The translations under genes were made by a program, and so were the position numbers. From contig NC_092406.1 in assembly GCF_009017415.1 (NCBI RefSeq), positions 3,844,001-3,908,000 on the forward strand: a DNA stretch of 64,000 bases, read 5' to 3'. The DNA is from Aspergillus flavus. Lineage: Eukaryota > Ascomycota > Eurotiomycetes > Eurotiales > Aspergillaceae. Shown here piece by piece: positions 58,372 to 64,000 of the stretch. Numbering within the stretch: position 1 is the stretch's first letter; each line of letters begins with the position of its first letter. Below the pieces are notes generated by a model that was not told the DNA's origin, made no database searches, and saw nothing but the letters and a program-made list of their open reading frames with translations.

Positions 58372-59718
58372 ATGTCTTCTATATCCGCCCTTCAAGCTCG
58401 TCTAAAAGAGCTCTCGACTTCTTTGGCACAGATTCACCCTCTCGTGTCGCGATTGCGGAACTTTACGACTGCCGTCGGGCAAGGCGATGAAGCTCGGTTG
58501 GAATTGGGAGCGGAGATCCATAGTCTGCTGAAAGAGGCAGAGATACAATTGGAGGTCTTGAGGGTTGATGTCGAAGCATTAGAAACTGCCACGGAAGGCA
58601 GACGAAAAGGAGTGGACAATGAGAAGGAGTTAGAACGGGAACGGGTTGTTGCGTTGGCAGGGAGACTAGCGGAAGACTTGAAAAAGTGAGTGGGATATCT
58701 CGTACTGTCTGTGCTGTGCGGCATGTACGGCTGCTATATTTTTCTTCATGAAGCTAATAGGTTCATAACAGAACGAGAGGAGACTTCCGAAATGCGCAGT
58801 TACAAGCGAAGCGGAATGCGGAGATTGCCAAGCGCAAAGAAAGGGAATTACTATTCTCGAGATCTCAGAGTGCTGAAAGGAAGAGAGAGTCGACTGAGAA
58901 GTTGACACAAGATGATATTTTGCTCAATACGTCAAGTGATGTTACTGCGGCATTGCGGAGAACGCATCATCTGATGCAGGCAGAATTATCTAGAAGTCAA
59001 TTCGCACAAGAGACACTAGGTCTGTTCCCTCCCCTGCTTGTACTTGCGGCTTTGACTAATTTGTATAACAGAGCAATCGACCGCTGCGCTTTCATCACTC
59101 TCGGAATCTTATACAGGGCTCGATACTCTTTTATCATCGTCACGCAACCTTGTTGGTTCGCTGCTTCGCTCGCAAAAGTCCGACACCTGGTATCTTGAAA
59201 CTGCGTTTTACATTCTAATTGGCACCATTGCATGGCTTCTGTTTCGCCGGATATTATACGGACCCATGTGGTGGCTTGTATGGTTGCCCATTAGATTAGC
59301 AGCGAAGTTCGTATTCACCATATTGGGCGCGGTTGGCCTATCCAGCAAAGCCGTTCAGCCTTCTCCGTCTGCTATTTCTAGCCAAAGCCTAGCCCAGGAG
59401 GTGCCGGTTCCAACTCTTCATACCGAGGCAAATGTTCAGACTGCCGACGGCCAAGCTAGCTGGGACGTACCTCCAGTTGCGGAGGCAAAAGAAGACCGCA
59501 TGATTGATCATATTGGCAACATGGTAGAGGACAATGAAGTGGGATACAGAGACGAGCCAACAGAAGTAAATGAACAACAAGAAGAGGAGAATGAGGAAAC
59601 TAACATCGATGACATTTCACCAGAAGAGAAACAGAGGCAAGCGGAACTACCTCGAAATACGAAGAAGAGGATGTATGAGGCTACAGAAGTACTAGAAAAC
59701 AGGAAAGATGAGCTATAG
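58372..59718 (+). CDS. sec20: SNARE protein Sec20, 402 aa
   Basis: A subunit of the ER t-SNARE complex (with Ufe1, Use1 and Sec22) that receives Golgi-to-ER vesicles. Exons: 58372-58685, 58772-59019 and 59072-59718, all in phase. The N-terminal half is coiled coil (ISALQARLKELSTSLAQIHP; long Glu/Arg helices). The SNARE-like segment runs LRRTHHLMQAELSRSQFAQE, TLEQSTAALSSLSESYTGLD and LLSSSRNLVGSLLRSQKSDT. A hydrophobic anchor follows (YILIGTIAWLLFRRIL, then MWWLVWLPIRLAAKFVFTIL), and then an acidic lumenal tail of about 120 residues. The protein ends in KDEL, an ER-retrieval signal; yeast Sec20 ends in HDEL, which supports the call and the topology. The in-frame ATG at 58282 would add 30 residues that do not look like the family. 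Confidence 0.9.
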
Positions 59719-60106
59719 GTAGATTAGTAAAAAAAAAAGAAAAAAGAAATAATGATCATGACAATAACCTACTGCATATACACGGTGATAATTGAAACAT
59801 TGGGATTGTTCTACTCTGACTTGAGGAAGTTACCCTCAAGAAAGATAGGAAGAAGCATTGAGTTGTTGTCTATATCTCATGCTTCGTACATAGATCTGTA
59901 TTGTATGTATGTACTTCGTATTGCCAGACTAATAAATGCCTTGGCATCAATAAATCGCGTATCACGTGGGGACGCGTTCCGACACGCTCGTCCTCCGTCA
60001 TTTCCAGGGAGCTTTGCTGGAGAGACTGGTATAATCGGTAACAACCAAATTGGCCGAATTGGACCCAATCCCTTCAAGTCCGATCTTCACTTCTGGGTAC
60101 AATACC
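59719..60106. other. Short intergenic region between sec20 and rfc2
   Basis: Tandem plus-strand genes, 388 nt apart. It has an A-rich stretch just after the sec20 stop (about 59727-59750). The rfc2 promoter must lie here. Confidence 0.6.
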
Positions 60107-61453
60107 ATGGCTGCCAACTTTTTCAGCAATAAAGCCCGTGCTGCGGCTGCAGCAGCATCAAGCGGTTCGAAGCAGAAGCCGACAGATGGAAAAGAGGAAC
60201 ATGCGCAGCAACAGCCATGGGTTGAAAAATAGTACGAACTCTTCCAGATGAGACCTGTCAGAAGCATATAGTTAACAATTTGTTTAAGCCGTCCAAAGAC
60301 GCTGGATGATGTCGCAGCCCAGGACCATACAACAAACGTTCTTCAACGGACATTACAAGCCTCCAACGTGTGTTAATACCCTGCTTAAGACAAGTGAAGT
60401 CGACCGCTAACATGATTGGAAATAAAAACAGCTGCCTCATATGCTCTTCTACGGCCCTCCCGGTACCGGAAAGACATCCACAATTCTCGCCCTCGCAAAG
60501 TCCTTATTCGGCCCTGCTCTGTATCGCTCACGTATCCTCGAGTTGAACGCTTCGGACGAACGTGGTATTGCCATTGTACGTGAGAAGGTCAAGGACTTTG
60601 CGAGAGTACAACTCAGTCACCCTACAGGGGTTGATAAGTCATACTTCGAGAAATACCCATGCCCACCGTTCAAGATCATTATCCTTGATGAAGCAGATAG
60701 CATGACCCAGGATGCTCAATCTGCTCTTCGACGCACAATGGAAACCTACAGCAAGATCACACGTTTCTGTCTTGTTTGCAACTACGTCACTCGAATTATT
60801 GAACCACTGGCCAGTCGATGCAGCAAGTTCCGTTTCAAACCGCTGGATAACTCGGCTGCAGGTGACAGACTTGCACAAATTGCGAAATTGGAGAACCTGG
60901 AGTTGGAGGATGGTGTCGTTGACAAACTGATTCAGTGCAGTGATGGTGACTTGCGACGCGCGATCACATACATGCAAAGTGGAGCTAGGCTAGTAGGAGC
61001 CACTGGGAACAGCGGTAGACAGGATGGAGGGGAAGACGCTGAGATGACAGATGCTAGCTCACAAGTGATTACTGTGAGGATGGTAGAGGAGATTGCTGGC
61101 GTGATCCCAGAGAGTGTTCTAGACCAGTTGGTTCAAGCTATGCAACCAAAGAAGATCGGTTCCTCCTACGAGGCCGTCTCGAAGGTAACTACGGATATTG
61201 TTGCGGATGGGTGGAGTGCGACGCAGCTGCTTGCACAGGTATGTTCTTGTATGAGCTTTTCGACAATGCGATGCTGACAACGGGCAAGCTTTACCGCCGA
61301 GTTGTTTACAATGACGCCATCCCTGATATTCAAAAGAACAAGATCGTCATGGTTTTCTCCGAGATGGACAAGCGCTTGGTCGACGGTGCAGATGAACATC
61401 TGTCAATCTTGGACGTGGCTCTGAAGATCTCTGGTATTTTGGGCGGTGCCTAG
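60107..61453 (+). CDS. rfc2: Replication factor C subunit 2 (human RFC4 orthologue), 391 aa
   Basis: An AAA+ subunit of the clamp loader that opens PCNA and places it on primer ends in replication and repair. Exons: 60107-60231, 60289-60367, 60432-61238 and 61289-61453. The joins give [20 protein letters not shown], then [20 protein letters not shown] (Walker A). Further on are [40 protein letters not shown] (Walker B, DEAD), [20 protein letters not shown] (the SRC motif with the arginine finger) and [14 protein letters not shown]. The start, Rfc2-like QQPWVEKYRPK, and the order of motifs point to subunit 2 rather than Rfc3, Rfc4 or Rfc5. A 25-residue insert rich in Gly/Asp ([20 protein letters not shown]) follows the ATPase core. 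The N-terminal end has an alanine run. Confidence 0.9.
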
Positions 61454-62104
61454 TGGCCAGACTGGTACATGAGATACTATCTCAATGGCCAATCATTTGT
61501 ATATGTACGAGAATATCTCCCGCGGATCTACTCTAATCACACTATCCGACAGTAGACCTCTGTCGGATTCCCTCATTCGAGCTTATGGCCCCAAGCGAAC
61601 GGTGGATTCGAGCTGTGAAGCCACCAGCGCACGGGCGCAACGGAATATGGCTCATCCTGATGGTTTCAGCCGGACAGGTTTCCGCTGCTGAATGAGTAGC
61701 GCGGCCACCATCGATTCTGTTCTCTGGCGCGAAGACCGAAGGATTATGACTGTACGAGGTTTCATGAGATGGAGGAAGGGATTGTCAACTGGTAGCCTAT
61801 GCCAAACTAATATATATGAACATCCATCCACCTTCTTGCACTTGTTCTGGAATGTCCATGATTACGTAGGAGGCGAAGGGTGTGCCTGAGTCGAGAACCA
61901 CGTGCGGCCCCGCTCGCCGTTCTCTCCGAAGCGTCACCGGAAAGTGAGCCAAGCATTCAACGGTTTTGGAATGACTCTTTTTGTGTCAAACTTTTTGTAA
62001 ACTCTGTTCGCAGCCCTTGAAATATCCCTTTCCTGCAGAAGACTAGAATTGCTAGACTAGACATTCCAGACCACCTTTCAGAAGTTCTTCAAACATACCC
62101 CGCA
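61454..62104. other. Intergenic between rfc2 and the phosphatase gene
   Basis: Tandem plus-strand genes, 651 nt apart. Frames at 61485-61889 are short and unsupported. Confidence 0.55.
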
Positions 62105-63353
62105 ATGGCAGAATCACCCCGCTATTTGACCGGAGACGGTGAAGGAATCCGCGAGTTCATAGACAAGTTCGACGTGAGTATTGACTCTATACATAATTTT
62201 TCCCTTTGTTGTTTTGCTCCTTCACAAATAGGGAGTGCAAAAGTAACTGATAATTTACTTCAGGTCTTCCTCTTTGACTGCGATGGTTGGTATCCCGAAC
62301 CTTCAGTTTCGCATTCTTTCCGACCCCGCGATGCCTCGAAATCTAGCCCAATGTGATAACAATACTGAAAAATAACCGTTGGTACAGGCGTCCTCTGGTC
62401 TGGTGACCATATCTTCCCCGGAACAAACGAGACACTGGAGCTGTTGAGAAGCAGAGGTACGCACCCGCCGGCCGATACGCAGTAAGATACATTTGCGCGC
62501 AAAGACTGAACTGCAATTGTCGCAACCAGGAAAGCAAGTCGTGTTCGTCACGAACAACAGCACCAAGTCGCGCGCCGATTACCAGAAGAAACTCGACTCC
62601 CTCGGCATCCCAAGCACAACGGTAAACATCAGCCACACCCGGAAGTCCAACCACAAAGCAGACGATGGCTGACAACAAGGAAAGGAAGAGATCTTCTCCT
62701 CCTCATACAGCGCCTCAATCTACATCTCCCGCATTCTCCAGCTCCCCGAGAACAAGCGCAAGGTCTTCGTGTTGGGAGAAACCGGTATCGAGCAGGAGCT
62801 GCGCTCGGAGAATGTCCCTTTCATCGGTGGTACTGATCCTGCGTACCGTCGGGACATAACGCCTGAGGATTATAAGCGCATTGCTGCCGGGGATCCGGAG
62901 TTGCTGGATCCCGAAGTCGGAGTGGTCTTGGTGGGACTGGACTTCCATATCAATTACCTCAAGCTGTCTTTGGCGTTCCACTATGTACGTCGGGGTGCTG
63001 TTTTCCTGGCGACGAATATCGACTCTACTCTCCCGAACTCGGGGACCTTCTTCCCTGGTGCTGGCTCTGTGAGTGCACCTTTGATCATGGCCTTGGGCAA
63101 GGAGCCGGTCTCGTTGGGTAAGCCCAATCAGGCGATGATGGATGCCATCGAGGGGAAATTTAGGTTTGACCGGAACCGTGCGTGCATGGTTGGTGACCGT
63201 GCGAACACTGATATTCGGTTCGGCCTGGAAGGGAAGCTTGGAGGTACACTGGGTGTCCTTACTGGTGTCAGTAGTAAGGAGGATTTCGAGACAGGGCCTA
63301 CTAGGCCTCTGGCGTATCTGGACAAGCTTTCGGATCTCTTGGGATCAAACTGA
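62105..63353 (+). CDS. HAD-family 4-nitrophenylphosphatase / phosphoglycolate phosphatase (Pho13 type), 306 aa
   Basis: A cytosolic HAD phosphatase; relatives remove toxic side products such as 2-phosphoglycolate and 4-phosphoerythronate. Exons: 62105-62173, 62264-62285 (22 nt), 62388-62456, 62530-62621 and 62685-63353. HAD motif I is FLFDCDGVLWSG, with the nucleophile and acid Asp both in the 22-nt exon. Motif II is VVFVTNNSTKSRADYQKKL. The cap and middle part is IFSSSYSASIYISRIL and VVLVGLDFHINYLKLSLAFH. Motif III Lys is in VSLGKPNQAMMDAI, and motif IV is ACMVGDRANTDIRFG. For the last exon I chose the acceptor just before GAAGAGATC, the only AG that keeps phase. Length and motif order are normal for the family. 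Confidence 0.92.
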
Positions 63354-63530
63354 TGATAGATTAAAGTTAGAGTACTAGATAAGAGAGCGAGGGATATACA
63401 TTGTCGATAGAAATAGTTAGGAAAACATATAGATAGGTACATAGAAGCTGGTTCGCCTACAGGCGAAGAAGCTATAGAGCTTCATCAAAATCTTGTGCCC
63501 AGTTTTCGGAGCAGTTATCTTCAAATAAGA

Positions 63531-64000
63531 TCACGGCTGCGACCCATCATTGTCGCCTGGAGTCTCGCCAGCCGAGTCATGCCTGAGAAATCCCTTCAGC
63601 TTCCATAACGACAGCATCGCGTTAACCGTGATCTTGTCATTCGGCCTAAAATACAAAGCTGGACTCTCGAAGCGCGGATCATAACCCCGAATCTCCTCTA
63701 ACTCCTTCTCGGAGAAAAGCTGCGCAAGTTCAAACACAGGTACTTTGGATGGGAGATGCGGCAACGCAAGATATTCAGGGAGTGTCCCCACAGCATTGAA
63801 TGTTGCTTTATCTTGTGAGACTAATTCGATCACCCCAGTCTGGCTGTTAATGAGAGTGCCCATAACCAACACCGCACCGCATTCCATGCGCGTGAAGGGC
63901 TCCACCCTCTTTAACTCTTCCAGAATAGCTGCCTCGGAATACTCATTGAGGTCAATAGCCGTCCAGACGCGGTTAGTAGCATCCAATCTTTTATACTTAT
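63531..64000 (-). CDS. Hypothetical protein, 3' part only; 5' end beyond window
   Basis: The minus-strand frame ends with a TGA at 63531 and is open to about 63986. It has no ATG at its upstream end (the first candidate is TTG), so the true start is probably beyond the right edge or in an upstream exon. A TGCTACTAAC branch-like sequence at about 63974-63983 hints at an intron near the edge. The visible part reads WTAIDLNEYSEAAILEELKR, MECGAVLVMGTLINSQ and YDPRFESPALYFRPNDKITV and is soluble and mixed in charge. I do not recognise the family. Confidence 0.5.
   Translation of the reverse strand, partial: KYKRLDATNRVWTAIDLNEYSEAAILEELKRVEPFTRMECGAVLVMGTLINSQTGVIELVSQDKATFNAVGTLPEYLALPHLPSKVPVFELAQLFSEKELEEIRGYDPRFESPALYFRPNDKITVNAMLSLWKLKGFLRHDSAGETPGDNDGSQP

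Overview
The window is nuclear DNA from a filamentous ascomycete, most probably Aspergillus or a close relative in the Eurotiales. The evidence is compact genes with many 50-110 nt GT-AG introns (donors such as GTAAGT or GTATGT, branch sites such as CTAAC or CTGAC). There is a glucose-6-phosphate dehydrogenase gene with nine introns and 510 codons, and a MADS-box gene of the RlmA type. The species cannot be fixed from sequence alone. Exon models below were built by hand: each splice join was placed so that the frame stays open, the phases agree, and the protein matches what I remember of the family. Where splice phase and family agreement coincide I am confident; first exons and start codons are less sure.

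Layout. 0-2.2 kb: a decayed secreted glycosidase (GH78-like) running off the left edge. 2.8-5.1 kb: an unrecognised three-exon gene. 5.5-6.9 kb: RBR-type E3 ubiquitin ligase. 8.2-8.9 kb: small glycine-rich RRM protein. 9.3-10.5 kb: ChaC-type gamma-glutamylcyclotransferase, divergent from a short-chain dehydrogenase (11.2-12.3 kb). 12.8-13.9 kb: penta-EF-hand protein. 14.8-17.0 kb: DHA2 drug transporter. 18.4-20.4 kb: rlmA, divergent across 2.9 kb from an Msb1/Mug8-domain morphogenesis protein (23.3-26.7 kb). 27.8-29.9 kb: GPH-type sugar transporter. 30.9-33.2 kb: gsdA. 35.7-36.5 kb: ribosomal protein eL33.

A gene-poor stretch of about 4 kb follows, and then a dense block of housekeeping genes: DUF2406 protein (40.6-42.0 kb), GRGG-repeat protein (42.8-43.5 kb), mitochondrial phosphate carrier (44.2-45.6 kb), CBS-domain protein (46.3-46.9 kb), Vma21 (47.3-47.9 kb), Fun30-type remodeller (48.5-51.9 kb), Dus2 (52.8-54.2 kb), inorganic pyrophosphatase (55.3-56.7 kb), mitoribosomal mL53 (57.1-57.5 kb), Sec20 (58.4-59.7 kb), Rfc2 (60.1-61.5 kb), Pho13-type phosphatase (62.1-63.4 kb) and a partial unknown gene at the right edge.

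The genes do not form one pathway; this is ordinary core-genome DNA rather than a biosynthetic cluster or mobile island. The best leads are the following. (1) The ChaC gene needs a 5-nt internal exon, and the window holds several other exons of 10-26 nt. (2) The pyrophosphatase has an in-frame 110-residue extension without acidic residues, which suggests one gene makes both mitochondrial and cytosolic enzyme. (3) rlmA and the Msb1-like gene, both tied to cell-wall signalling, are divergent around a perfect RLM1/MEF2 box. (4) The GH78-like gene has at least five independent lesions. I found no CRISPR array, transposon, rRNA or convincing tRNA.
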